From contig JAOCPU010000041.1 of the NCBI GenBank assembly GCA_035772785.1, forward strand, positions 247,700-311,699: DNA of 64,000 bases, written 5' to 3'. Positions 1-10,590 of the stretch are shown here, in pieces. This DNA is from Phlebiopsis flavidoalba. Lineage: Eukaryota; Basidiomycota; Agaricomycetes; Polyporales; Phanerochaetaceae. Both the position numbers and the translations under genes were made by a program. Below the pieces are notes generated by a model. It had not been told where the DNA came from. It made no database searches and was given only the letters and a program-made list of their open reading frames with translations. Position 1 is the first letter of the stretch; each line of letters opens with the position of its first letter.

Positions 1-432
1 GGCAGTACTCACAATTGCTGCGACCTTCTTTTGGGTCTGGGCGGGTATGAGCGAATCATTGTCGCAGGAGACGTCACAGCCCGAGTCGGAGCTTCGAAAG
101 ACCGCCCAATTTCACACCCCGCCTCGCAGATCCATCACAAACAAGCTATCTGATAAGATTGTCATTTGTATTTCGCACTACGAATATTCCAGTGCTTATG
201 TAATTGTCTTCCGTTACTCATTCCAGTAATTCTAAAACAATTGCCAGAAAATAGCTCTAGCCAAATGACGGCTGTTTGCAACATTTTGAACCCCAGGGGA
301 GAGACGCACAGGACTTCCAAACAGGAACTCAGTTGTCTTTCAATTGTCGTGAAACCCCACATCTATCCAAGCGCGGAATCTATCCCCCATACTCTGATGA
401 GAGGCTCCACACCAGTTTCTTGTATCGTCTCG
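1..432. other. Left edge, no recognised gene
   Basis: A plus-strand open stretch from the edge to about 229 reads like the hydrophobic tail of some protein (it includes AATFFWVWAGMSE), but it has no domain I can name and could be chance. Part of the stretch may be 3' flank of the minus-strand transporter that follows. Confidence 0.3.
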
Positions 433-2010
433 TCAGCCATCAGCACACACGCATACGCGAACAGCAACACCTACCCGAAGCCCAGCCACGACACCAAACG
501 CAAAGTAATGGCATCTGTCGCCGCAACGCCGAACCTGTCCAATAGACGGCAAGAGGAAGACGACGCAGGCGGAGATGAGCAAGCCGCGGAAACACCTGAG
601 AGGACGCACAGGGTCATTGTGGCGTGAAAGCACAAAACGAGGGGACGACGTACATGGCTGCTGCGGTGACCTCGGCGCTTCTGTCGTGCAAGATGTCAAC
701 GTTGTACGCGCCGGCGGGGCTCAGATAACAAAGTCGACCTGGAGTTGCTATGAGACCAGCTCGACAGATAAAGAACAAGAAAGCCTTGCCCCGAGCGCCC
801 GTTCATTGAAGAAGAGGATCATATTCAGCACTAGGCCGGTCGTGCCCTTGACGTATTGCGTAACCAGGCCAGAGAACAAGATCGAACAGGGCACAAAGAC
901 GAGCGCGCCTGGGATCGTCGCTCTGAGACGGTAGTTTCTCGGCAACTGGTTGCACTGGGGTTCCAATTTTTGCCCGTCCCGCGTGGCTTTTCGCCACTTG
1001 ACGACCATTTTCTGTCGGACAGTGCTCCGGCGAGAGGCGCGCCAACTGCTCAGGCATCGTGAGTCTATACGTTGATAGAAGACCATCGTGGGGAACGTAC
1101 TGAAGTTTCCGTGATGCCCAAGAAACAGAGGGATGCAGAGTGCCTCCAAGAACGGCTTCATTGGTAATGTTGTATTGTTTTCCCTATACAAGCGTGTGAG
1201 TCGATAAAATAAAATGGATAAATGTACTTGCACTCACGAGGGTGAATGCAATTGGGACGACAAGTGCTGATGGGAAGTCCAAAAATCAGGTCAGGTACAC
1301 TCGGTCGCGCGTCAGTACGGACCATAATCGGTTAACAACACAAAGGCTCCTTCGATGGCCTTCATAAAAGTTGAGAGACTGCTAAGGGATCCAAGTCAAG
1401 CTACTCACCAAGAACAATACGTTTGGACTCTTCAGTAGAGCCAAACTCTTCAACGGATTCAACCAGACCCATCCGCCCTTTTCTCCTTTTTCGCGGGCCT
1501 TGTCAATACCCCTAGCACCGGGCTGGCTGGTCTCGGGCTGAAGGAGCAGAGTGCAGAACCAGCAAAGGATCGCGAATCCGTCATAGTGCACCCCGTACTG
1601 CATACCGACGCCATGAGGTAATAGTGGGCAGTTGGACTCCGCCGACAAGGGGTGCAAGGGCCGCTCCGAGTAGTACGGCCTACCTGATGTTCAGCACATG
1701 CGAAGAATAGGCTGAGAATAGGCGCACCGCGAAGAATATTCCTGATGCTGTGCCTCGTTCCTCTAGTTTTGTAGATGTCACCTACTCACACCAACACCAA
1801 CCGAGAGACCGCTGGATGCACCGAAGGCCTGTACGACACGCCACACGAGGAGGGTGGGCACGGTCTTTGCGAGGCGACGCCGAGGGACCCTAGGGGCCTC
1901 GAATGCGATCGTGGACGTCAGGTAAATAGGTTTACGACCATCTTCGTTCCAGAAAGCGTTACGTCGAATTAAGTGCGCGAAGGATTCTGAGACGTACAAT
2001 AACTCGAATA
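433..2010 (-). pseudogene. MFS transporter, copy 1 (DHA1-like), broken
   Basis: Membrane transporter of the major facilitator superfamily, probably a drug/proton antiporter-like DHA1 member of the plasma membrane. Reading N to C on the minus strand: the loop 2-3 motif DGRKPIYLTS near 1940, then a segment ending VVQAFGASSGLSVGVGV followed by a GTGAGT donor near 1780; the family-typical QPETSQPGARG and GWVWLNPLKSLALLKSPNV near 1440-1545; a helix IPGALVFVPCSILFSGLV near 880; and VDILHDRSAEVTAA near 690. These pieces lie in different frames, for example between the helix around 820 and the VDILHD segment, and I cannot join them into one open frame even with introns. No clear N terminus. It faces away from the related copy at 3.4-5.3 kb. 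Consensus error is an alternative to true decay. Confidence 0.7.
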
Positions 2011-3364
2011 TGGGCCCAGATCAAGCTGCCGACGGAGTTTGGCACCTATAGAAAAGGCTCACGGCGACGCTGCCATGCGGAGTTAATGATCATCTGTGTA
2101 TACAGCCAGCGGATAACTGAACTTGATAACGGTAGCCTGTTGATACCCAGATTCCTTTGCACAAGTGGGGGATCGACAGGTCCATCATGAAAGCGTTTCC
2201 AGATAGCGAACACTACAACACGGACATCAAACAGACACCTGTAGAGTTTCAGAGTGGTCCTGTACACTAGCCAACGCATTCTCAGGTTCCTACCGCCCCG
2301 TACAAGGCAGCAACCCCTGCGAGAGAGTGCATCGGAGTTTGTTCCGTCCCGCATTTTGGTTTGACTTTCTTTTTTGTGCGACCCCCAGCGTCCGCTTTTT
2401 GAAGGCCGCGTTTGTAGAACTATCTCGTGCTTTGTGCCTTCCGTCCGCATCCGACACCGGAGCCCCAAAGGAGTGTGAGCTCCCTGCATTCCAAGAGGGC
2501 CAATCGTCCCTCCAAAGAGTAATTGACCGGACCCGAGAATGATTGTAGGCTTAGGAACCGAGCAATCCCTCTCTACACGTCACGCAAATCACTGTTTCGC
2601 GCCGACTTTTATTAATTGGTGCCAACGATAATGTGTACTCCTTGGTGACGCCACGTCAATGTCCGGGTGCCGCAGAGACGATAGGCTTTCTGCATACAGT
2701 AAATTGGGGTGGGGCGCGACATCGGCCAGCAGTAGTGTAGATAAGCGATAGGGTGGCGAGCTGGCTGTTCAGCTCCCTGCGTAATCGGATTTTGATCGTC
2801 TCTGCCCGGCTAATAGAAGGTCACAGACGCATGTCCTAGCCGAAAACATAAAACACGCGTGTTTTGAGGTGTCATTGCTCCCCGATAAATAATACGCATA
2901 TGACCTCAGCCCCGTGCTCTGATACGTTTCGTCTCGCTGATTCATAAATGTGAGAGGCGCGATTCCTCGTTCAATGCCATTCTAGGGCTTTCTTATATCC
3001 TCACCACGCACCAGGCAGTACTCGCGGGGACGCGGGGCATGGCGAACGAGCAGACGAGCCGCTGCCTTGCCGTGAGGCTGATGAGGAGCGCGGAAGTGGT
3101 CAATCATGATGCTGTCCTACGGACCGTTTCAAGCATCCTCTCAAAAGCGAATCATCAGTCGCGGTTGACCCGGCCTTTGTACGGGCACATTCCATACCTA
3201 GTGACTATACTTTGGACGGGTCAGAGTTATCGCGAACGCGGCTCAACTTGGAACACCGAAATGTAGTGTGTTTGCGTAGGTGGAAATCTCGGGGTCGTTC
3301 ATCCCCCTGATCCCCCTCATCGCTCTGTGTGACCTTGGACTCCAATGGTGAGAAGTATGTGAGG
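2011..3364. other. Spacer between the divergent MFS copies
   Basis: Only short ORFs are present (up to about 147 codons, minus strand 2046-2489) and none has a family signature. The missing N-terminal exons of both transporters should lie here: weakly similar hydrophobic stretches occur near 2100-2290 (minus), but I could not place a start codon with confidence. No clear terminator or promoter consensus was seen. Confidence 0.4.
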
Positions 3365-5328
3365 TTATGTCACGTTCCGTATAGCTTAACATGCCATCAA
3401 TTCGAGCTCACTTTTCTCCGGGTGTATAGTCCCTGGCGGTGTAGCACTGTCCATGACGTTAGCAAACGCCATAGGGCAGTTTGGACATGGGCAGTCCATA
3501 TTATCGTGTTTGTCTGTAGGTTCACTGAGACACCCATATCCCGTGCGTTACATTCTGACTCGGCTTGGCAGAACGGCCGAAAGTCGGTTATCCTAGTGGT
3601 CCATGGGGTATCTTTGCCTTGGGGTCGGTTCGGCTCTCCCGGCGCCGCCAGAACCGTTCGCCCTCGGTCAGCTCCTCCGTTCTGGCGAACTCATCTCAAG
3701 CCTTCGGCGCCCGCTCGGGGAAACCGGCTCTCAGTGTGGTGTGTTGTGCGCTGCTGCGCCGTGACCAGTGTCTGACAGGCTCGAAGGAACGCGCGGTCGT
3801 GCTTTCTGGTGCATCTTCTTCGAAGGTCAGTGTCTGCCGTTCCTCGTCTGGTCACTGGGCCCGCTGACGCCCGGCGGGGTCTCACACAGGCTATTCTGTT
3901 TGGCATGTCCGTCGCTCCGACTGTCGGCGGAGTCACAGCGCATTACTACTCCTGGCGGACGACGCAGTATGGGCTCTGTGTTGCCGGGATCGTCTCCTTC
4001 TTTCTCACGTTGTTCTTCCAACCCGAGACGAGCCAGCCAGGCGCTCGCGGGGTTGACAAGCTTATCGAGAAGGAAGGGAAGTCAAGATGGGTGTGGTTAA
4101 ATCCATTTGGCAGTATCGGATTGCTTCGCAGCCCGAACGTGTCTCTCATTGTAAGCCTTTTGACCCGCGAATCTATCTTTACACGTAAAGGATTATACTG
4201 ATATTACGTCGCGCGCCCCTAGTCCTTGTCCCAAGGCCTTGTTTTACTAACAGATTACGGTGCTGTTATTTCCAACTTCGTAAAGCTATCACTGACCACG
4301 CTCTAGTCCTTCCTTGTTCCAATCGCTGTTATACTCTGGTCACTTCTAGAACGATTATCCATGCTCAGTTTTATAAGTAGCTAACTTCACAACATAGGCA
4401 GAAAAATATCACATTACGAACGAGGCATCATGTGGGAGTCGCCTATGTATTCCGAGTAGAATCGGAAACTATCAGTAATTTCCCCAAGTAGCGACCCGAA
4501 GTGACGGCTTACTAACAGACTGTCAAAGTCGGCTCGACCTATGCAGGGCGACTTTCTTGACCACATTGTTCGTTTTCGTGGCGGATAGCGACGGGTCGGC
4601 ATATGGTTGCCCTGAAGACCGGTCTGAGAAGCGAAAACCATTCCTTAACCTGCGGACGTCGTTCTCGAGGGGAAGGAGTGCTACCGCTCTCCCATCATCG
4701 GTCTTCCGTCGTTGCATTTACGCCAGATTATGTGCGATTCAACTCCCTCTTCTGCATGTCTCCCTCAACCTTTTGTTCTTGTCTCCTCTTTCGTGCACGG
4801 TGTTGGCGTATGTATCAAATCTGCAGTGCGCCCCTCAGATATTTTAATATCATTCTGCCATAGGTCTCGATCGTGTTTAACCCTGGAAAACGACGTACCT
4901 TGTGGACATCCTTCACGTCGCGCAGCGCCGAGGTGACTGCCGGCCAACATGTACGTTTTTACTCCTTGTCTACGACGATCATAGATTTACAGCTCTATTT
5001 GCAGGGCCATGCCGTAACCTTGGTCGTTTGCGATATCAGTAGGGTTCATTCTCCGCCCCTCCATCAACACCTTCGGCATATTCGTAAACCTTCGCTGGAA
5101 CCGCCGTCATCTCGTGGATTGGCTTCGGGTGCGGCACAATTCCAACACTCTAGATCTCAAACTCACTTCCGTGTGTTTTTTCCCAGGTTTCAGATGGCTG
5201 TGTTGCAGTACGGGCGATCTATCATGCGGGACCTTGCTTGGGTCGAACCTTGGCTTCTCAACAGCGCCGACGAACTAACGACTTACGAACAAAAAATGGC
5301 GTGGCTGGGGAATTCTCACTTGGAGTAG
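3365..5328 (+). pseudogene. MFS transporter, copy 2 (DHA1-like), broken
   Basis: A second copy of the transporter family at 0.4-2.0 kb, on the opposite strand. Visible pieces: NGRK (motif A region) near 3572, GPWGIFALGSV near 3605, QAFGARSG near 3700, APTVGGVTAHYYSWRT near 3920, FFQPETSQPGARG near 4020, and WVWLNPFGSIGLLRSPNV near 4095, followed by a GTAAGC donor near 4150. A VDILHV...RSAEVTA block follows near 4900, as in copy 1. The frame changes within the first 250 codons (3329, 3565 and 3809 frames each carry part of the conserved sequence), so the gene needs several one-base shifts. The end at 5328 is the stop of the last open frame and is uncertain. Function would be export or uptake of a small molecule; the substrate cannot be told. 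Confidence 0.7.
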
Positions 5329-5523
5329 AAGACCACCATGGACTCTGTGACGCCGCCCACGAACATAGAACTTTACTGATAGACTTTTGAACGTTTACAA
5401 GTGGCGATCATATGAGAGAGAAATGAGCATGATCAGGAAAATTCGCAGGTTGTGCAGAAAACTGGAGTTGCAGCTATATCGCGGCGAGTTGAATCGCTTC
5501 TAGAAACACCTTACACAGGCACG

Positions 5524-7420
5524 TCAAACGAGCTGCGGCATCAACGGCCCCGGCAGGCGATGTACCCTCTCGAGCTTCCAGCCCGCCGACGTAAGGAGCG
5601 AGATGAACTGGCCCAGCGTGCGCTCCTGGCAGTTGTGAGCCACCATCATCTGCCATTCGCCATCAGCCACGTCCGTTTCACTTTCTCCCATCCATAGACA
5701 CTCACTGCCATGTCCATGCCGTACGCATGAGTAGTAGCTATCTCGGCATACGGCAGCAATGGTTCAGGAGCGTAGGGCTTGGCCACTCCCGGGATGCTCT
5801 GCGCATCATGCGTAGCCTCTTGCAGAGATAGTCCTGGATATCGTCCATGACGATGAGCTGTGTGTCGGGGCGGGCGGCGTCGCGGAGACGGGCGAGAATC
5901 TTTTTGCGCGTATTTGTCGGACCAGTTGTTGGGTGATGTAACGGACGACGAACACCTTCGCGTCCTTGATGGGCTGTTCCGGAAAAAAGTCGTGGCCTTA
6001 AGAAGAAGGTTAGATGAGAACAAGACTCGTCGCTGAATGGGAATGACTTACCCTGGAACTGAACGGTTCCGCTTTCAATGGATTCAAGCATGTTGCTCCT
6101 CCAGAGCTGCCAAGGTACGAGCAATGAATATTACTCCTCTGGAGCAGCGGACATCGGGCTGAGCTGACCTTCTCTCCTTCTTTCGCCGTGCCAGGTCTAT
6201 CCTGCACAGTATAACGAAGATGCTGGTGCACCTGAGCAGTGCTCTAGTCATGTTCCCAACGCCACCGCCGACATCGACGACTTTGCTGGTAAGCAGGAAG
6301 CGATGCCCAGTCGAACCCTGCCCATCCTTCAGCGCCGAGGGGCAAACAAAGTAAGGATGAGCGACATACCTGAGGTGGCAAGAGCGTCCTCCGGAAGGCT
6401 CACGTTCATCGCGATGCCAAACTTCTTGAGCTCCTTGGCGTTCTCAGAAAGATCCAGCCAGTCGTCAAGCAGGACAAGCCGTCGTGGGTGCGCGCGAATG
6501 CGCTCTGGTTTGGCTCCTCTGAGAAGGCGGTGGCGGGGCCTACCGAGCATGTTGTCCACGGAGTGAGCCCACCGGATGACCTGGAGCAGCGAGCCTCCGC
6601 TGGATCTGAATGAGCTTCTGCGAGCGGCGCCTGGGGCGGTACCGAATCACCTTACAGCGACGTACGCGGCCATGCCGTTTGTACGCGTCCACCTATCCTC
6701 GGGGCTACACAAGGTCAGGTAAGCCATCTTTATGAGAGAACGTCCTGATATACTCTGAAGAATATGCCTTGACAGTCTTTCCGGTGCATAACGTTATGTA
6801 GATATTCTGTTGTTTCTGAAAACGTAGGGGGACACTTCGTCAAAGATTTGACGAGAGGACTAAAGCCTCGCAAGGTGCGCCCTGTCCAGGCAGTCAGATA
6901 CGAGCACCCAAAATTTCGAAAAAATTCACTTGCCAGCTTCCGTTAGGATCTACGTTGCGCACCAGAAGCGATGTCTTCGACCGTGATGACCTAAATCGTC
7001 GTGAGAAATTTGCCTGGTATAGCAGAGAAGATTTATTACTGACGTCGGTCCAGCCTTGAGCCAGGATGTCCGGCAGAAGCAGCTTCTGCGACTGCAAGGC
7101 CCCGCAGTGAACATGGGCTATTGTCTTATCAGAAAATATGCGCAGCATAGGGAAGAGACACCCCTTTCACACCCAGAAGAAGCATATATTGTCGAACGTC
7201 ACGGACCCGGGGGTGCTGGAAAGGTGGCGATGAGCTGTAGCCGGCAGCGGCGAAATAACAAGATCTGCCCTGTAGCCCCAAGTTTCCACTCTGGAGAATT
7301 TAATCCGTCTCGGCGTGGGAGTAGTGCAATGAGTCTCCAAGAGTCGGGAATGGTCGAACCAACCCTCCGCGCTCTTGGATTGAATGCAGGCTTATGACGC
7401 TGTTTGCGGATGATCCTGTA
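5524..7420 (-). pseudogene. O-methyltransferase, tandem copy 1
   Basis: S-adenosylmethionine-dependent O-methyltransferase of the Methyltransf_2 (caffeate/sterigmatocystin OMT-like) family, cytosolic. From the N terminus: a QLIATF-type dimerisation segment near 7230, a LDLSENAKELKKFGIAMNVS segment near 6430, the SAM-binding motif TSKVVDVGGGVGNMTRAL near 6260, the catalytic-histidine region with ITHNW/SDKY near 5920, RLRDAARPDTQLIVMDDI near 5860, and a C terminus with QERTLGQFISLLTSAGWKLE ending at TGA 5524-5526. Usual family length is about 450 aa, which fits a 1.9-kb locus with short introns. At least two one-base shifts break the frame, one just before the glycine motif near 6270. Small-molecule substrate unknown. 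Neighbouring copies start 3.0 and 7.5 kb further on. Confidence 0.72.
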
Positions 7421-8524
7421 CCTAGGGCGCCATCGAGGTGAGACATATTCTGGCTGATAAATTTTGGTGACGACCAAGCTGAGAGAGGGGTTGGGGCTGA
7501 GTGGGGTAGAGAGGTGTAGCCAGATTTTATACGAGCTGAGCGGGCCGAAGATTGCACGCTGTCCCATCCGTCGCAGACGTCCTGATGATTGGCAGCGGTG
7601 TGACCCCATTGTCTGTCTTCAAGAATCATCGCAGTTCGTGCGGCTTGAACACGCACAATACCTCGGCGGGTGTGACCGCGAAGGGCCCTCTTGGGAGTTC
7701 GCTTGTGGCGAGATGCGGAAATTGTTAATTGGACCCGTTGAAACAGAATGACTATTATGCTTACAACGAGGATGCGTTCAAATGCAAGCACATACGCATA
7801 ATTAGCTTCACGCAGACCGCGTTCTAGTTTGGGAGCCGTGGCTCCAGACGGCACTGTAAACTCGGACGGTGAGTGTCAGGGAGAGCTACGCGCTGTGGCT
7901 TCGCATCAAGTGAACAAAGATTGCAATACCATTCGGCCACGCGTGGTTATCTGATAAGACAACGATTAGATTAGATTTGTGGCAAAGGGTCGTTGTGCCC
8001 GATTGGAACGCCAACGACGATGCCTTTCGCACCATTTTGTTAAACAGACAAGGTGGCACCACAGCGGAAAAATAAATTCGTGGCGCGCAGGGGTAACAGA
8101 AATTACGTGCACGGAGAAAAATGCATGGTATAGCAGAGATAGACGCCAAACCCCGCTCCAGTCTCAAAAAGGCAATGGCGGCCATTGTGGCGTTCTGCCA
8201 CTCTGATGGCGCATCAAAAGGCGCTTCTGCGACTTCATCGTTTGCAGGGCGTGAGCGTTCCTCTACCATCATTGAATTATAGGTTTGATGGTTTTGGGAG
8301 TTTGATTTGCGTAGGGATTTCAATAGAAGCGATGGGGAGCGGTAAGCCATGTTTACATTGGAGGTAAAACGACTAGCAATGGTCACCTAGGGATAAGGCA
8401 AAGCGGGGCAAATGTTTTTGCTTTCATGCAAATCGAAGGTAAATTGTGCAAATTAAACGCGTATTTTGTTCTTGAAACATTTTAAGATCACTGGAAACTG
8501 CTCTACTAGAATTTGTGAAAATCC
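7421..8524. other. Spacer between OMT copies 1 and 2
   Basis: This is the 5' flank of OMT copy 1 plus the 3' flank of copy 2. Short ORFs here (up to 184 codons, minus 7300-7854) overlap the OMT first exon or have no signature. It contains one half of a dispersed repeat (7947-8012) also found upstream of copy 3. Confidence 0.4.
7947..8012. repeat. Upstream repeat, member 1
   Basis: Starts TTATCTGATAAGAC and continues with a diverged GATTAGATTTGT...GGAACGC sequence. The same order of words occurs at 15553-15613 upstream of OMT copy 3, so the tandem duplication carried its 5' flank, not just the coding part. Confidence 0.65.
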
Positions 8525-10056
8525 TCATGCTGGCGTACAAATAAGCTGCGGCAACAATGGAGCAGGCAGTCTATGTACACTCTCGAGCTTCCAACCCGCC
8601 GATGTGAAAAGAGAAATGAATTGCTCGAGCGTGCGCTCCTGGCTGTTGTGGAAGACTGCCATCTATTATCAAGCGGCTTAGTCAGCGTCGACTCATATGA
8701 GCAGGCATGCCTACCGTTAGAATCCATGGCATATGCAAGAGAGATGGGCCGTCTCCGGGTGCGGCAGCAGCGGCGCGGGAGCCAGTGGCTTCGCAGCTCC
8801 TGGGATATTATGTAAACCAACAGTGCCTCTGCAAACATAATCCAAAATGTCGTCCATGACAATGAGCCTCGTATTCGGGAGAGCAGCGTCGCGTAGACGG
8901 CGTAAGATCTTCTGAGAATACTTGTCGGCCCAGTTGTGAGTGATGTAGTGGACCAAGAATACATCCGCATCCTTGATAGGCCTGTTCTCCGAAAAAGTCA
9001 TGTCCTAGAGTGGCTTGTTATACAGATGCACGTGAAGATATGATAGGAAAGCTAACCTTGGAACTGGACAATCCCGCTCTCGATGAAGTCGGGCAGAGTA
9101 TTATTCCAGAGCTGACACAGTCACATAACGATGGTTAGGATCCATGGTTGACTGTATGTTTTCGGATGAGCGTACCGCTTCTCCTTCCTTCGCTGTACCA
9201 GGTCTATCTTGCACGATGTAGCGAAGGTGTCTGTGCACCTGAGCTAGGGCCTTGGTCACCGTTCCGACTCCTCCGCCCACGTCAACGATCTTGCTAGCCG
9301 CAGGAAGCGACGACCAGTCGAACCCTGTCAGATATTAAGTCTCTATTGGAGCAGAATCACATATACGAGACCGACCTTTATTGGCCATCACTTTCCCTCG
9401 AGTGGCTCACAGCCATTGCGATTCCAAACTTCTTTAATTCGTTGGTATTTTCGGGGAGGTCCAACCAGTCAAAGCATGCCATGGCATTGTGACTACGTGC
9501 AAATGCGCTCTCGTTGGGCTCCTCTGAGAGTGCGGTCGCGGGGTCGAGCATGTTGTCAACGAGTGAGCCGGTGGCTCTGGATATAAGCCCTCCGCTAGAA
9601 CAAGGTCAGGCTTCAGCGAATAGTATATGAGTAAATTTCTGACCATAATGAAACAAAAGCAGCTAGACCGTTCGTGCCATCCCACCTGTCGTCAGGCCTG
9701 TACGCGCCCGTTCAGAACACCCAGTAATATGCCGGGGAGTGGCAACTCCACCAGAGGTTGGCAGTTTCCACCGGTGGACAGTGGCGGCGAGTGTATGCTG
9801 GTGACCTTCACTGGGCACCATTCGTTGCACAACGATGACTACTTGTGCGGTTCACCGGTTGGCATCGGCGTCCACCGGCAGATGCCGCCAGCCATCAAAC
9901 ACCACTGGACGTCGTCGCCATCCACCGCCGCCTTCCAGTGGACGCTGGTACCTACCACCGGACACCGCCATCTTCCGCTAAATGCCACCGTATACCACCA
10001 GAAACCATAACCGATTAAACATAATTACTGTAAATAAATCACGTTTTCAACAGAAT

Positions 10057-10101
10057 GTCGGATCGACTGAACAAGAGGGCTCATGAGCCCGGCTCAGAGC
10101 C
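10057..10101 (+). repeat. Left terminal inverted repeat
   Basis: Pairs with 10545-10590. Differences are a two-base CC insertion after GGATCGA, loss of AT in GGGCTCATGAGCC, and one G/A change. Confidence 0.65.
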
Positions 10102-10544
10102 TTCAGCCGCTGGAACCACATCAGAGCGCCCGCGGGCCACAACGAGATGCGTGAGGCCACACGCACGAGAGCCCAGAGGCACAATGACCACCTGTGTGAA
10201 GAAATCGAGGCCACAAGTCAACAGGGCTTATACTCTACTTATCGCTGTTACTAATGACATCAACCTCAAGATGCACTACATAGTGCATCGCGACCTACTT
10301 GGTAATGTAGGTAAAGTTGACACTTAAACCAGTCCGAGTCTGCAAAGCATTCAGATTCGTGCAGTGCAAGTATGCACATTGCATGAGGGTCGAAACGTCC
10401 CTCTGAGATAGGCAGAAATTTACCAGAAAACCGTAGTTGGTAAGGAAATCCAAATGACTACTCTCAATAAGGCGAACGATCTATGTGGCCTTCACGATGG
10501 CAGGTTTTGGCGCTCGGGAGGACTCGTGGGAGGGCTCATGGGAG

Positions 10545-10590
10545 GGCTTTGAGCCGGGCTCTGAGCCCTCTTGTTCAGGGTCGATCCGAC
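10545..10590 (-). repeat. Right terminal inverted repeat
   Basis: Read on the minus strand it matches 10057-10101 over about 45 bp. The flank beyond it (GCTCTCATAG) does not match the left flank, so no target duplication is evident. Confidence 0.65.

Larger units (their letters stand above)
10057..10590. mobile_element. Non-autonomous TIR element, MITE-like
   Basis: Ends are near-perfect inverted repeats of about 45 bp: the left end begins GTCGGATCGACTGAACAAGA (10057-10101) and the reverse complement of 10545-10590 begins GTCGGATCGACCCTGAACAA, followed in both by GGGCTCA-type and GAGCCCGGCTCA words. The inside (about 440 bp) has no transposase-like ORF; the longest frame, 10055-10327, has no family signature. 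It sits inside the ACC-rich insertion, so it is either nested in it or an internal part of it. No clear target-site duplication is visible. Confidence 0.65.
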
